From assembly GCF_021168475.1 (NCBI RefSeq), contig NZ_JAJOZT010000002.1:372001-436000 (forward strand): a DNA stretch of 64,000 nt, in the 5' to 3' direction. Source of the stretch: Pseudoclavibacter sp. 13-3 (GTDB lineage: Bacteria > Actinomycetota > Actinomycetes > Actinomycetales > Microbacteriaceae). Of this stretch, positions 28,083-36,385 are shown piece by piece. A program made the position numbers and the translations under genes. A model generated the notes under the pieces. It was not told the DNA's origin, made no database searches, and saw nothing but the letters and a program-made list of their open reading frames with translations. The stretch's first letter is position 1. Every line of letters begins with the position of its first letter.

Positions 28083-29860
28083 TGGATCCCATCGTGCGCA
28101 TCCCGCTCGGCGACTGGGTCGCCGGATTCATCTCATGGATCACCGACGTGCTCGGCTGGTTCTTCACCGGTCTCGGCACCGGATTCGGCGGTGTCTACGA
28201 CGGCCTCGCCTGGCTGCTCGTCACCCCGCCGTTCTGGGTGGTGATCATGCTGCTCAGCGCGTTGGCCACCTGGGTCGCGACCTGGCGCCTCGGACTCTTC
28301 TCGCTGGTCGGCCTCACCCTCGTCTACACGCTGAACCAGTGGTCGAACGCCATGGACACGCTCGCGCTCGTGATCGTCGCGAGCCTGATCGCCGTCATCA
28401 TCGCAGTGCCGTTGGGCATTCTGGCGGCGAAGTCGCAGACCGCCTCGAAGGTCATCCGACCCGTGCTCGACTTCATGCAGACGATGCCGGCCTTCGTCTA
28501 TCTGATCCCGGCGATCATCCTCTTCTCGGTCGGCGTGGTGCCGGGCATCGTCGCCGCCATCATTTTCTCGCTCGCACCTGGTGTGCGCCTCACCGAGCTC
28601 GGCATCCGCGGCGTCGACCCCGAGGTCGTCGAGGCGGGCCGGTCGTTCGGGGCGTCCCCCTGGCGCATCCTCAAACAGATCCAGCTGCCGCTCGCGCTGC
28701 CGTCGATCATGGCCGGCGTGAATCAGGTGATCATGCTCAGCCTGTCGATGGTCGTCATCGCGGCCATGGTGGGCGCCGACGGACTCGGCAGTCCGGTGGT
28801 GCAGAGCCTGAGCCGCATCGACGTGGCGCTCGGCTTCGAGGCGGGGCTCTCAGTCGTGATCCTGGCCGTCTATCTCGACCGTGTGACCTCGGCCATGGGT
28901 CGTCGGGTCTCGACGTCGGCACAGCCGGTGTCGGCGGATGCCGCGGCGGGGGAGCCGACCGCGTCGCCTGCCAGTCGCACGCGTCGCAACGCGCTCATCG
29001 CGCTCGGGGGAGTCGTGGTGCTGGTGCTCGCGAGCATCTTCAACGGTGGTCTCGCCGGGATCGGCTCGACGCAGAAGACTGTGCGCATCGCGGTCATGAA
29101 CGGCTGGGACGAGGGCATCGCCGCATCCTGGCTGTGGAAGCAGGAGCTCGAGGGCAAAGGGTACACGGTGCAGCTGACCAACGTCGACCCGGCCGCCGCC
29201 TACACCGGTGTTGCGCAGGGCAACTTCGACCTGGTGCTCGACACCTGGCTGCCAGAGACGCACCGCGACTACATCGAGCAGTACGGTGACAAGATGATCG
29301 ATCTGGGTGTCTGGAACGACGAGGCCAAGCTGACCATCGCCGTCAACGAGGATGCCCCGATCACCTCGCTCGCTGAACTGGCGGCGAACGCCGACGCGTT
29401 CGACAACCGCCTGATCGGCATCGAACCTGGCGCCGGGCTCACCCGCATCACCAAAGATGCGGTGATCCCGCAGTACGGTCTGCAGAGCATGGACTACACG
29501 ACCTCGTCGACGACCGCGATGCTGACCGAGCTGAAGAACGCCACCAGTCATGGGCAGAACATCGTGGTCACCCTGTGGAAGCCGCATTGGGCCTACGACG
29601 CGTTCCCGGTGCGCGATCTCGAAGACCCGCTTGGTGCGCTCGGACAGGCAGAGCAGATCCACAGCTTCGCCCGGGCCGGTCTCGAAGACGACGACCCCGA
29701 GCTGGTGGGCTGGCTGCGCAACTTCCGCATGGATACCGCGACGCTGGCCTCGCTCGAGAACGCGCTGTTCAACAGCGGAGTCGACGGCAACGACTACACG
29801 CGGCCGCTGCGCGAGTGGTCAGACGAGCACAGCGACTACGTCGACGGGCTCACGCTGTGA
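28082..29860 (+). CDS. Glycine betaine transporter, permease-substrate-binding fusion (ProW-ProX / OpuAB-C)
   Basis: 592 residues. The N-terminal ~290 residues are a ProW-type permease (coupling loop VDPEVVEAGRSFGASPWRILKQIQLPLALPSIM). After a linker and one more membrane span (about 300-322), residues ~333-592 form an OpuAC-type binding domain: NGWDEG, LDTWLPETH and LWKPHW supply the tryptophans expected to cage a quaternary ammonium group. The binding domain is therefore tethered outside the membrane without lipid. It needs only the preceding ATPase to make a complete two-gene transporter. Confidence 0.92.
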   Translation: MDPIVRIPLGDWVAGFISWITDVLGWFFTGLGTGFGGVYDGLAWLLVTPPFWVVIMLLSALATWVATWRLGLFSLVGLTLVYTLNQWSNAMDTLALVIVASLIAVIIAVPLGILAAKSQTASKVIRPVLDFMQTMPAFVYLIPAIILFSVGVVPGIVAAIIFSLAPGVRLTELGIRGVDPEVVEAGRSFGASPWRILKQIQLPLALPSIMAGVNQVIMLSLSMVVIAAMVGADGLGSPVVQSLSRIDVALGFEAGLSVVILAVYLDRVTSAMGRRVSTSAQPVSADAAAGEPTASPASRTRRNALIALGGVVVLVLASIFNGGLAGIGSTQKTVRIAVMNGWDEGIAASWLWKQELEGKGYTVQLTNVDPAAAYTGVAQGNFDLVLDTWLPETHRDYIEQYGDKMIDLGVWNDEAKLTIAVNEDAPITSLAELAANADAFDNRLIGIEPGAGLTRITKDAVIPQYGLQSMDYTTSSTTAMLTELKNATSHGQNIVVTLWKPHWAYDAFPVRDLEDPLGALGQAEQIHSFARAGLEDDDPELVGWLRNFRMDTATLASLENALFNSGVDGNDYTRPLREWSDEHSDYVDGLTL

Positions 29861-29904
29861 GCGAGACGCACTCGGTCTGCTGATCGGGGTCGGCCGGCGG
29901 CACT

Positions 29905-30996
29905 TCACCGCAGATAGCCGCCGGCCCAGCGCTCGATCGCGGCGAACGCGGTCTGCCGCACTCGCGGCCGCGAGAGAAAGATGTCGTGCAGGGCGTCTTC
30001 GATGCGCACGACCGTGACCTCCGGGCCCAGACCGAGCGCCCGTTCGGCCACGTCGCGCACGTTGAGCACGCTGTCGGTGCGCAGCATGGCGTCATTCCAG
30101 CTGGTCGACAGCGTGCTCTGCGCCGAGGTCATGGTGAGAATGGGGCTGCGCACGTCGAGCCCGGCGGCGACGCGCGCGTGACCGGCGAGCACGGCCGACA
30201 GCCAGATCGCCGGCATGTCACTGCCTCGGGGCAGCCGCCACTGCTCGTCGAACGTCCACTCGCCCTGCGCCCGGGCGCTCACCGAACGGTTGTAGAACCC
30301 GAGGTCGATCGACGGCAGCGTGTTGTGCGGGTCGACCCGCGACTGCAGCTCGAGCATCGGCGCGATGACCTGCCGTCCGATCGCCTTCGTCTGCAGCTCC
30401 AGCCACGGGCTGTTCAGCAGCAGCGCGTCGGCGCGGCCAGGGTGCCGATCGGCCCAGAGGCTGAAGATCAGCCCGCCGGTCGAATGCCCGAGCAGCGCCA
30501 GTCGACGCCTGGGCTCGGGCCGGCTGCGAGCGGGGGAGAGCAGGCTCGTGATCTCTTCGATCGGGCGCTTGGCCGGCCGCGGGTCGAATGTGTCGTCGGC
30601 CATCGCATCGAGCGCTGCGGCGATGTCATAGTCGTACTCGTTCAGATTCGAGATCAGCCCGTGCGTCTGCCCGGGGCGGATGCTGCGGCCGTACTTGCGC
30701 AGATCGAGCGCGAAGAAGCGCGCCCCGCGCTCGGTGAACCAGCGAGCGACGTGGGGGTGAAAGAAGTAGTCGTTCCAGCCGTGCACAGAGAGGACGTCCC
30801 AGCCGGCGAAGACCCGCTCGCCGATGGTCTGATGCCCGAGATGCGGGCTGCGGGCGGCATCCCTCGGGCGGTGCCTGACCAGCGTGGCGAACACGTCGCC
30901 CTCGGCGTCGACGCCCAACGGCAGAGTGCGCTGCTCGAAGTCTTCGCCGAGCACGTCCGGGTGCCAGCGGCCGTCTGGCGGTGTGAAGGTCTGCAT
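29905..30996 (-). CDS. Alpha/beta hydrolase (serine hydrolase, S33-like)
   Basis: 363 residues from ATG 30996. A -10 CATAAT lies seven bases upstream (minus strand 31004-31009), so the mRNA is probably leaderless and the alternative ATG at 31005 would fall in the promoter. The nucleophile elbow is LGHSTGGL (Ser172), the oxyanion part HGWNDY (72-77), and LHDIFLSR near the C-terminus supplies the catalytic His. Without a signal peptide it is cytoplasmic. Family members are esterases, lysophospholipases or peptidases; substrate unknown. It is divergent from lipB, start codons 65 bases apart. Confidence 0.85.
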   Translation of the reverse strand: MQTFTPPDGRWHPDVLGEDFEQRTLPLGVDAEGDVFATLVRHRPRDAARSPHLGHQTIGERVFAGWDVLSVHGWNDYFFHPHVARWFTERGARFFALDLRKYGRSIRPGQTHGLISNLNEYDYDIAAALDAMADDTFDPRPAKRPIEEITSLLSPARSRPEPRRRLALLGHSTGGLIFSLWADRHPGRADALLLNSPWLELQTKAIGRQVIAPMLELQSRVDPHNTLPSIDLGFYNRSVSARAQGEWTFDEQWRLPRGSDMPAIWLSAVLAGHARVAAGLDVRSPILTMTSAQSTLSTSWNDAMLRTDSVLNVRDVAERALGLGPEVTVVRIEDALHDIFLSRPRVRQTAFAAIERWAGGYLR

Positions 30997-31003
30997 GTCA
31001 CAC

Positions 31004-31009
31004 ATTATG
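31004..31009 (-). promoter_or_regulatory. -10 box of the alpha/beta hydrolase (leaderless)
   Basis: CATAAT on the minus strand, seven bases before ATG 30996. Confidence 0.45.
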
Positions 31010-31048
31010 GCTGAGCCGTCGGTGTCATCTCGTGTCACCGAGATGGGA

Positions 31049-31054
31049 TAGTGT
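31049..31054 (+). promoter_or_regulatory. -10 box of lipB (leaderless)
   Basis: TAGTGT, six bases before GTG 31061; no ribosome site is present between them. Confidence 0.5.
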
Positions 31055-31060
31055 GACTGT

Positions 31061-31726
31061 GTGAACGTCAGCACTGCCACCGGGATCCCCATCAAGGTGG
31101 TCGGGCTCGCCCCCGACCTCGTCGACTACCGCGAGGCTCTCGACCTGCAGGAGCGCACCGAGGCCGCAGTGAAGGCCGGCGAGAGCCTGGGCGACGTCTT
31201 TCTGCTCGAGCACCCGGCCGTCTACACCGCGGGCCGTCGTGCCGACCCCGCAGACTATCCCGTCGACGGCACCCCGGTCGTGCCGATCAATCGCGGCGGC
31301 AAGGTGACTTGGCACGGGCCGGGCCAGCTGATCGGCTACCCCGTCTTCGAACTGCGCGAGCACCTGCGACTGGTGCCCTATGTGCGGTCGGTCGAGCAGG
31401 CGCTCATCGACTCGCTGGCCGAGATCGGCGTCGAGGGCTTTCGCGTCGAAGGTCGTTCAGGGGTCTGGGTCAACACCGGTCTGCCGACCGACGAGAAGAT
31501 CGCACAGATCGGCATCCACGCCTCGCGCGGCGTGACGACGCACGGCTTCTCGCTGAACTGCAGCACCGACAACTCCGTCTTCCACACCTTCGTGCCCTGC
31601 GGCATCACCGATGCAGGCGTGACCAGCATCTCGCAGGTGCTCGGTCGCACGGTGACACCCGCCGATATGGTGCCGATCGTCACGCCCCATCTTGAGAAGC
31701 TCATCGAGGAGGTCGCCGTCTCATGA
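31061..31726 (+). CDS. lipB: Lipoyl(octanoyl) transferase
   Basis: 221 residues. LipB moves octanoate from acyl carrier protein to lipoyl domains of 2-oxoacid dehydrogenases and the glycine cleavage H protein. Visible signature: [17 protein letters not shown]; the catalytic dyad is Lys146 (DEKIAQIG) and Cys180 (VPCGITD). GTG 31061 follows a -10 box by six bases, so translation is probably leaderless. The stop overlaps lipA by ATGA, so the two lipoate genes are coupled. Confidence 0.95.
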   Translation: MNVSTATGIPIKVVGLAPDLVDYREALDLQERTEAAVKAGESLGDVFLLEHPAVYTAGRRADPADYPVDGTPVVPINRGGKVTWHGPGQLIGYPVFELREHLRLVPYVRSVEQALIDSLAEIGVEGFRVEGRSGVWVNTGLPTDEKIAQIGIHASRGVTTHGFSLNCSTDNSVFHTFVPCGITDAGVTSISQVLGRTVTPADMVPIVTPHLEKLIEEVAVS

Positions 31727-32967
31727 CTCAGCCCGTTCCCGATCACGTCGCCCGCCTGCTTGCCACCCGTGTCGAGACCGATCCGGGTGCGGCGGCGTCG
31801 CACGCTGCCGGCTGTGGCTGCGGCTCGCATGACTCCGGCGTCGACGCGTCCCACGCCGCTGGCGGCTGCGGATGCGGCTCTCACGGTGCCAGCTCATCCG
31901 CCGGCCCGGCCCAGCTCGGCATGCCGACCATGCCCGCTCGCACGGCGGGGCCGTCACGCGGCAATCTGCGCAACCTCAGACAAGACGTCGAGCGCAAGCT
32001 GCGCCGCGTCGAGCGCCGCAACGCCGAGACGCCCATCGAGAAGAAGCCCTCGTGGATCAAGACGCGAGCGCATCTGGGGCCGGAGTACCAGCAGCTGCAC
32101 GGGCTGGTGAAGAACGAGGGCCTGCACACGGTCTGCCAGGAGGCCGGCTGCCCGAACATCTTCGAATGCTGGGAAGACCGCGAGGCGACGTTCCTCATCG
32201 GCGGCGCGATCTGCACCCGGCGCTGTGACTTCTGCGACATCATGTCGGGCAGGCCCGAGCCGCTCGACATGGACGAGCCGCGTCGTGTCGGCGAGTCGGT
32301 CGCCCGCATGGAGCTGCGCTACGCCACCATCACGGGTGTCACCCGCGACGACCTGCCCGACGACGGTGCCTGGCTGTATGCCGAGACCATTCGTCAGATT
32401 CACGAACAGAACCCGGGCACCGGTGTCGAGGTGCTCGCCGACGATCTGAGCGGCAAGCCCGAGCGGCTGCAGCTCGTGTTCGACGCGCGGCCCGAGGTGT
32501 TTGCACACAACCTCGAGACGGTGCCGCGCATCTTCAAGCGCATCCGTCCGGCGTTCCGCTATGAGCGGTCGCTCGACGTGCTCACGCAGGCGCGTGCCGC
32601 GGGCATGATCACGAAGTCGAATCTGATTCTCGGCATGGGCGAGACCCGTGCAGAGATCTCACAGGCGATGCGCGATCTGCACGAGGCCGGATGCGACATC
32701 CTGACCATCACGCAGTACCTGCGGCCGTCGAAGCTGCACCATCCGATCGACCGCTGGGTCAAGCCGCAGGAGTTCGTCGAGCTCAAGGCCGAGGCCGAGC
32801 AGATCGGCTTTCCCGGTGTGCTCTCGGGGCCGTTGGTGCGTTCGTCGTACCGGGCCGGTCGGCTGTGGGCGCAGACCATGCGCAAGCGAGGCCGTGCCAT
32901 TCCCGCGCACCTGCAGCATCTCGCAGACAAGGCAGATCAGCCGGGCGCATTCCGGCAGGCCGTCTGA
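31723..32967 (+). CDS. lipA: Lipoyl synthase with a Cys-rich N-terminal extension
   Basis: 414 residues, roughly 75-90 more than typical actinobacterial LipA. The core is complete: auxiliary [4Fe-4S] ligands Cys138, Cys143, Cys149 ([12 protein letters not shown]), radical-SAM cluster Cys164, Cys168, Cys171 (CTRRCDFC), and the C-terminal RSSYRAG serine. LipA inserts sulfur at C6 and C8 of protein-bound octanoate, consuming its auxiliary cluster. The extension carries two near-identical units, [11 protein letters not shown] at 26-36 and [12 protein letters not shown] at 43-54, a Cys/His arrangement suggestive of metal or Fe-S binding. The overlap with lipB (ATGA) supports the start; a later start at Met67 or Met70 would remove the repeats but has no context in its favour. 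Confidence 0.95.
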   Translation: MTQPVPDHVARLLATRVETDPGAAASHAAGCGCGSHDSGVDASHAAGGCGCGSHGASSSAGPAQLGMPTMPARTAGPSRGNLRNLRQDVERKLRRVERRNAETPIEKKPSWIKTRAHLGPEYQQLHGLVKNEGLHTVCQEAGCPNIFECWEDREATFLIGGAICTRRCDFCDIMSGRPEPLDMDEPRRVGESVARMELRYATITGVTRDDLPDDGAWLYAETIRQIHEQNPGTGVEVLADDLSGKPERLQLVFDARPEVFAHNLETVPRIFKRIRPAFRYERSLDVLTQARAAGMITKSNLILGMGETRAEISQAMRDLHEAGCDILTITQYLRPSKLHHPIDRWVKPQEFVELKAEAEQIGFPGVLSGPLVRSSYRAGRLWAQTMRKRGRAIPAHLQHLADKADQPGAFRQAV

Positions 32968-32989
32968 TCATGCGCGAGAGACCCACCGC

Positions 32990-33910
32990 ATGAGCGGGGT
33001 GCTGGTCGGCTTCGGCGTCATCACGATCATCATTCTGGTCGGCTTCGGGCTGGGGCGCGGCGGGGTGCTCGGGCCTGAGGCACGGCCGGTGCTCTCGAAG
33101 CTGATCTTCTATGTGGCGCAGCCGTGTCTGCTGTTCAGCCTCATCGTCAAGACGCAGCCGCAGGATCTGCTCACCCCAGCGCTGGGCGTGCAGGTGATCT
33201 CGGTCGCCGTGGCGATCGTGTTCTATCTCGCCGTGGTCGTGCCGATCTGGCGGCCCAAAGGCGGTGAGGCGGTGATCGGTGTGATGTCGGCGTCATACGT
33301 GAACATCGGCAACCTCGGTATTCCGATCGCGGTCTATGCGCTCGGCGACTCGTCGCAGATCGCCCCGATCATGCTCTTTCAGATGGCGCTCTACACACCG
33401 ATCGCGATGATCTGCCTCGACGTCGCCACCGGCGGAGGAGCCGGCCTGTGGCCCACCCTGAAGCACGTGCTGCTGAACCCGGTGCTGATCGCGAGCGTCG
33501 TGGCCATCGCGGTCGTGGTGAGCGGCATGTCTGTTCCCGATGTGATCTACGAGCCCATTCATCTGATCGCGGGCATCTCGGTGCCGACGATGCTGATCAA
33601 CTTCGGCATGTCGCTGGCGGCGAAGCGCCCGTTCTCGGCGGGCAGCCCGATCGGGCGCATCTCTGTGGCCGTGCTGGTCAAGAGCTTCGTGCAGCCGGCA
33701 ATCGGCTGGGTGCTCGCCGTGCACCTCTTCGGGCTGTCGGGGCACGCGCTGATGGTGGCCGTGGTGATGGCGGCACTGCCGACAGCGCAGAACACCTACA
33801 ACTATGCGACGACGTACGGCGTCGGGCAGACTCTCGCCCGCGATACCGCGTTCACCAGCACGCTGATCTCGGTGCCCGTCGTCGCCGGCATCGTCGCGCT
33901 GCTGTACTAG
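32990..33910 (+). CDS. AEC-family transporter (auxin efflux carrier-like)
   Basis: 306 residues from ATG 32990 (longer frame from 32816 overlaps lipA and is rejected). About ten membrane spans. The sequence VNIGNLGIPIAVYALGD and the C-terminal VVMAALPTAQNTYNYATTYGVG are hallmarks of the AEC/malonate-permease-like family, which moves organic anions. It lies 22 bases after lipA and may be co-transcribed, but the functional link is unclear. Confidence 0.88.
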   Translation: MSGVLVGFGVITIIILVGFGLGRGGVLGPEARPVLSKLIFYVAQPCLLFSLIVKTQPQDLLTPALGVQVISVAVAIVFYLAVVVPIWRPKGGEAVIGVMSASYVNIGNLGIPIAVYALGDSSQIAPIMLFQMALYTPIAMICLDVATGGGAGLWPTLKHVLLNPVLIASVVAIAVVVSGMSVPDVIYEPIHLIAGISVPTMLINFGMSLAAKRPFSAGSPIGRISVAVLVKSFVQPAIGWVLAVHLFGLSGHALMVAVVMAALPTAQNTYNYATTYGVGQTLARDTAFTSTLISVPVVAGIVALLY

Positions 33911-33974
33911 CCGCTGGCCTGCTGCTGCCAGCAGCCCACCCAGCCCTCGGCAGCAACCAGTCGCCCAGCCCCAG

Positions 33975-34039
33975 CCCAGCCCCGCCTCAGCTCGCCGCCG
34001 CCCAGTCCCTGCCCCAGCCCCGCCTCAGCTCGCCGCCGC
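33975..34039. repeat. 27-bp direct repeat, period 38
   Basis: The segment containing CAGCCCCGCCTCAGCTCGCC occurs at 33975-34001 and again, identical over 27 bases, at 34013-34039. It lies in C-rich DNA between convergent genes. No coding role is seen. Confidence 0.75.
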
Positions 34040-34061
34040 TCAGCACAGCGGCCCGGTCCGC

Positions 34062-34139
34062 AAATTTTCGCGCGGCCCACCGAATATGCGCAGTACTGCA
34101 CGTCTTCTGCGCGATATGAGAGAGTGCCGCGAAGATTTG
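34062..34139. repeat. Long imperfect palindrome, copy A of a ~65-base dispersed element
   Basis: Outer arms AAATTTTCGCG / CGCGAAGATTT and inner arms ATATGCGCAG / CTGCGCGATAT could fold into a long interrupted hairpin. It sits between the convergent AEC and DUF559 genes and could end transcription from both sides. The right part, from CGAATA (34081) to GATGG (34143), is related to 35295-35358. Confidence 0.55.
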
Positions 34140-34155
34140 ATGGTCGTGTCTGCGG

Positions 34156-35001
34156 TCATCGCAGAAGCTGAAGAATCTCGGCGTACACCCGGGGCCACTG
34201 CTCCATGATCTGCCAGTAGCTGAACCGCACCACGCGATAGCCCGCTGCCCGAATATCTGCTTCTTTGGCGCGGTCACGTGCCGTGCGGTGATGCCCGTCA
34301 TGGGTGCCGCCATCGACTTCAATCGCGAGAATGCCGTCGACGACGATATCGATGCGCTGGCCATGGGCGATCGGCACCTGCGTCTCGACGCGGTGGCCTG
34401 ACTGCTGCAGGCGCACTCTCGTGACACTCTCCAGCCCCGACTCGGCAGCGGCATCCGCATAGCGCAGGACGCGCCGACCCAAAGGTGAGCGCGCGAGCTC
34501 GGCGAAGATCTCTGTCGAGGTCAGCGACAGGCCGCGGCGGGAGCCGACTGCGGGCACACTCCCCGCGCAGCGCAGAAGCGAGTCGACGACTGCCGTTGCC
34601 TGGTCGAGCGGCTGGTCGGCCAGGCCGTGTCGAACCGCGGTACGTGGCGGAACCACACCGAAGCGTGTCTGCTCAGCATCCACCTCAGGTCTGCGGTGTG
34701 ACTTCCAACTGTGGGCATGAGTGGTCTGCAGCGCAGCCAGATGGCGCGGTGCTCCCGGTGGCAGCCAGATTGCCTCGTCGATGAGTTTGAGCCGATGGAG
34801 CCCGCTGAGCACGCCGCCTGCCTGAACAGCACTCAGCACGAGGGGCTCTGCCGCGGGCTCGGCGTACCAGCCGTGACGGACTCGGCCGAGCGCGCCCTCG
34901 ACGACGAGGCCTCGCAGTTCCCAGGGAGACATTCCTGCCCGCAGCAGCACGGTCGTGCGGCACACGCCGTATGGAGAGAACCTGTAGTGGTGCATGACCA
35001 T
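34156..35001 (-). CDS. DUF559 / AbiEi-like protein with PD-(D/E)XK nuclease-type C-terminus
   Basis: About 281 residues if started at ATG 35001 (ATG 34995 or 35052 also possible; no ribosome site decides). The N-terminal third resembles the winged-helix antitoxin-like part of AbiEi proteins (VCRTTVLLRAGMSPWELRGLV, RVRHGWYAEP). The C-terminal ~100 residues are DUF559: ESVTRVRLQQSGHRVETQVPI, then RIDIVVDGILAIEVDGGTH, giving the E...D...ExD pattern of a restriction-endonuclease-like fold, and GYRVVRFSYWQIME. Common in Microbacteriaceae as an orphan; biological role unknown. No toxin or methylase gene is adjacent. Confidence 0.72.
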   Translation of the reverse strand: MVMHHYRFSPYGVCRTTVLLRAGMSPWELRGLVVEGALGRVRHGWYAEPAAEPLVLSAVQAGGVLSGLHRLKLIDEAIWLPPGAPRHLAALQTTHAHSWKSHRRPEVDAEQTRFGVVPPRTAVRHGLADQPLDQATAVVDSLLRCAGSVPAVGSRRGLSLTSTEIFAELARSPLGRRVLRYADAAAESGLESVTRVRLQQSGHRVETQVPIAHGQRIDIVVDGILAIEVDGGTHDGHHRTARDRAKEADIRAAGYRVVRFSYWQIMEQWPRVYAEILQLLR

Positions 35002-35370
35002 GATCGTGGCAGCACACGGATGCTCAGGTCTGTGCCTGAGAGGCATGTGCACAGATCAGGAGGCCATGCGCGTCTGTGCTGAGTCGGCTTGGGCGGAATC
35101 TGCTTGGGCTGGCGTGGGTGAAGCTGCTCGCACCGGGTCTGCTTGCACTGAGTCTGCGTCGGGTGGTTAGGCCTGCGGCAAACATCGTTGTATCGACCTT
35201 TCACATGCCGGCCTCATGCGGGGATTCATCGTGTCAGCCGTAGAGGGGCCCAGCGCTTCAGACGGTCTTGGCTCCCGAACTCCCGCAGGAACAACGAATA
35301 CTCCGCGCCAACGGGCACATTCTGAGCAGATTTGAAGAGTGGCGCGAAGATACGGTGGCTGGGGCGCTGC
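35002..35370. other. 369-base intergenic region upstream of the DUF559 gene
   Basis: No gene supported. It holds T/G-rich tracts with repeated CTTGGGC and TCTGCTTG words (about 35088-35145) and copy B of the dispersed element (35295-35358) next to the end of xthA. The overlapping 78-residue frame on the minus strand (35226-35462) runs into xthA antisense and has no family features. Confidence 0.5.
35295..35358. repeat. Copy B of the ~65-base dispersed element
   Basis: Reads CGAATA...GCACATTCTGAGCAG...GAAGAGTGGCGCGAAGAT...GGTGG. It aligns with 34081-34143 in the same orientation, most strongly over GAGTGSCGCGAAGAT. It lies just past the xthA stop codon. Confidence 0.5.
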
Positions 35371-36183
35371 TCAGAACGCCATCGGTCGATCGTCGTCGAA
35401 GCCGCCCGGCACGTCGATGTCGACAACGACAGGCACATGGTCGCTGGGCTGCACTCCCTCACGCGCCCCGCGGTCGATGAACGCGCTCTCGACGCTCTGC
35501 GCGAAGGCCGGCGACCCCATCACGAAGTCGATGCGCATGCCCTCGTCGCGAATGAAGCGCAGCTGCTGGTAATCCCAGTAGGTGTAGCCCGGAGCATACG
35601 GCCTCACCACGTCCGAGAAGCCTGCCCGCTCGAATGATGCGAAGGCGTCGCGCTCCGGCTGCGAGACATGGGTCTTGCCGGCGAACGCAGAGACGTCCCA
35701 GACGTCGGCGTCTGTCGGTGCGATGTTCCAGTCGCCGACCAGGGCGATGCGGGCGTCAGGGTCGTCGGCCAGCCAGCCCACGGCATCCGCGTGCAGCTGG
35801 CGCAGCCACGCGAGCTTGTAGGCGTAGTGCGGGTCGTCGAGTTCGCGGCCGTTCGGCACGTAGAGGCTCCAGACGCGCACTCCGTCGAAGGATGCGCCGA
35901 TCGCTCTGGCCTCGACCGTGTCGCGAAACGGCGGCTGACCGGCAAAATCGCGCACGACGTCTTCGGCAGGCATGCGGCTGACCAGCGCCACGCCGTTCCA
36001 CTGGTTGAGGCCGTGCATGTGCACCTCGTAGCCGAGCTCTTCGAAGCGGCCGAATGGGAACTGCGGCTCGCGGCACTTGATCTCCTGCAGCGCGAGCACG
36101 TCGACGTCGTTCTCGTCGAGCCATTCGACGACCCGATCGATGCGGGCCCTGATCGAGTTCACGTTCCACGTTGCGATGCGCAC
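35371..36183 (-). CDS. xthA: Exodeoxyribonuclease III
   Basis: 270 residues from GTG 36183. The active-site motifs are complete: WNVNSIRAR, LALQEIKC (metal-binding Glu), SLYVPNGREL, GDWNIAP (Asp/Asn), YTYWDYQ, RIDFVMGS and the C-terminal SDHVPVVVDI (Asp-His). The enzyme cuts DNA at abasic sites and removes 3' blocks in base-excision repair. A -10 TAAAGT lies six bases before the GTG, indicating a leaderless message. It diverges from pyrE. Confidence 0.94.
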   Translation of the reverse strand: MRIATWNVNSIRARIDRVVEWLDENDVDVLALQEIKCREPQFPFGRFEELGYEVHMHGLNQWNGVALVSRMPAEDVVRDFAGQPPFRDTVEARAIGASFDGVRVWSLYVPNGRELDDPHYAYKLAWLRQLHADAVGWLADDPDARIALVGDWNIAPTDADVWDVSAFAGKTHVSQPERDAFASFERAGFSDVVRPYAPGYTYWDYQQLRFIRDEGMRIDFVMGSPAFAQSVESAFIDRGAREGVQPSDHVPVVVDIDVPGGFDDDRPMAF

Positions 36184-36189
36184 GGGGCC

Positions 36190-36195
36190 ACTTTA
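36190..36195 (-). promoter_or_regulatory. -10 box of xthA (leaderless)
   Basis: TAAAGT on the minus strand, six bases before GTG 36183. Confidence 0.5.
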
Positions 36196-36373
36196 TCAAC
36201 GTTCGGGGGATGCCCCGCTCATGTCGGTCTGGTGCGGTGCGCGCCGGCCGGGTGGCTGAGGCGACGTCGCACTGGCGTGCAGGAGGCCAGACCCGCTGCG
36301 CGCAGAGTGGAGGATCCGCTGGCCGGTGCGCGACCCGGTGCCTGCGATGCCGGAGCCAGGCGCCGCAGGCACG

Positions 36374-36379
36374 TAGAAT
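36374..36379 (+). promoter_or_regulatory. -10 box of pyrE (leaderless)
   Basis: TAGAAT, six bases before ATG 36386. Confidence 0.55.
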
Positions 36380-36385
36380 GGCGGC

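Noticed and set aside
33911-34061. CRISPR-like array
   Set aside because: Only two copies, an 11-base gap, no spacers of equal length and no cas genes.
35226-35462. 78-residue minus-strand ORF beside xthA
   Set aside because: Runs antisense-free through repeat copy B and then over the xthA end; no start signal or family pattern.
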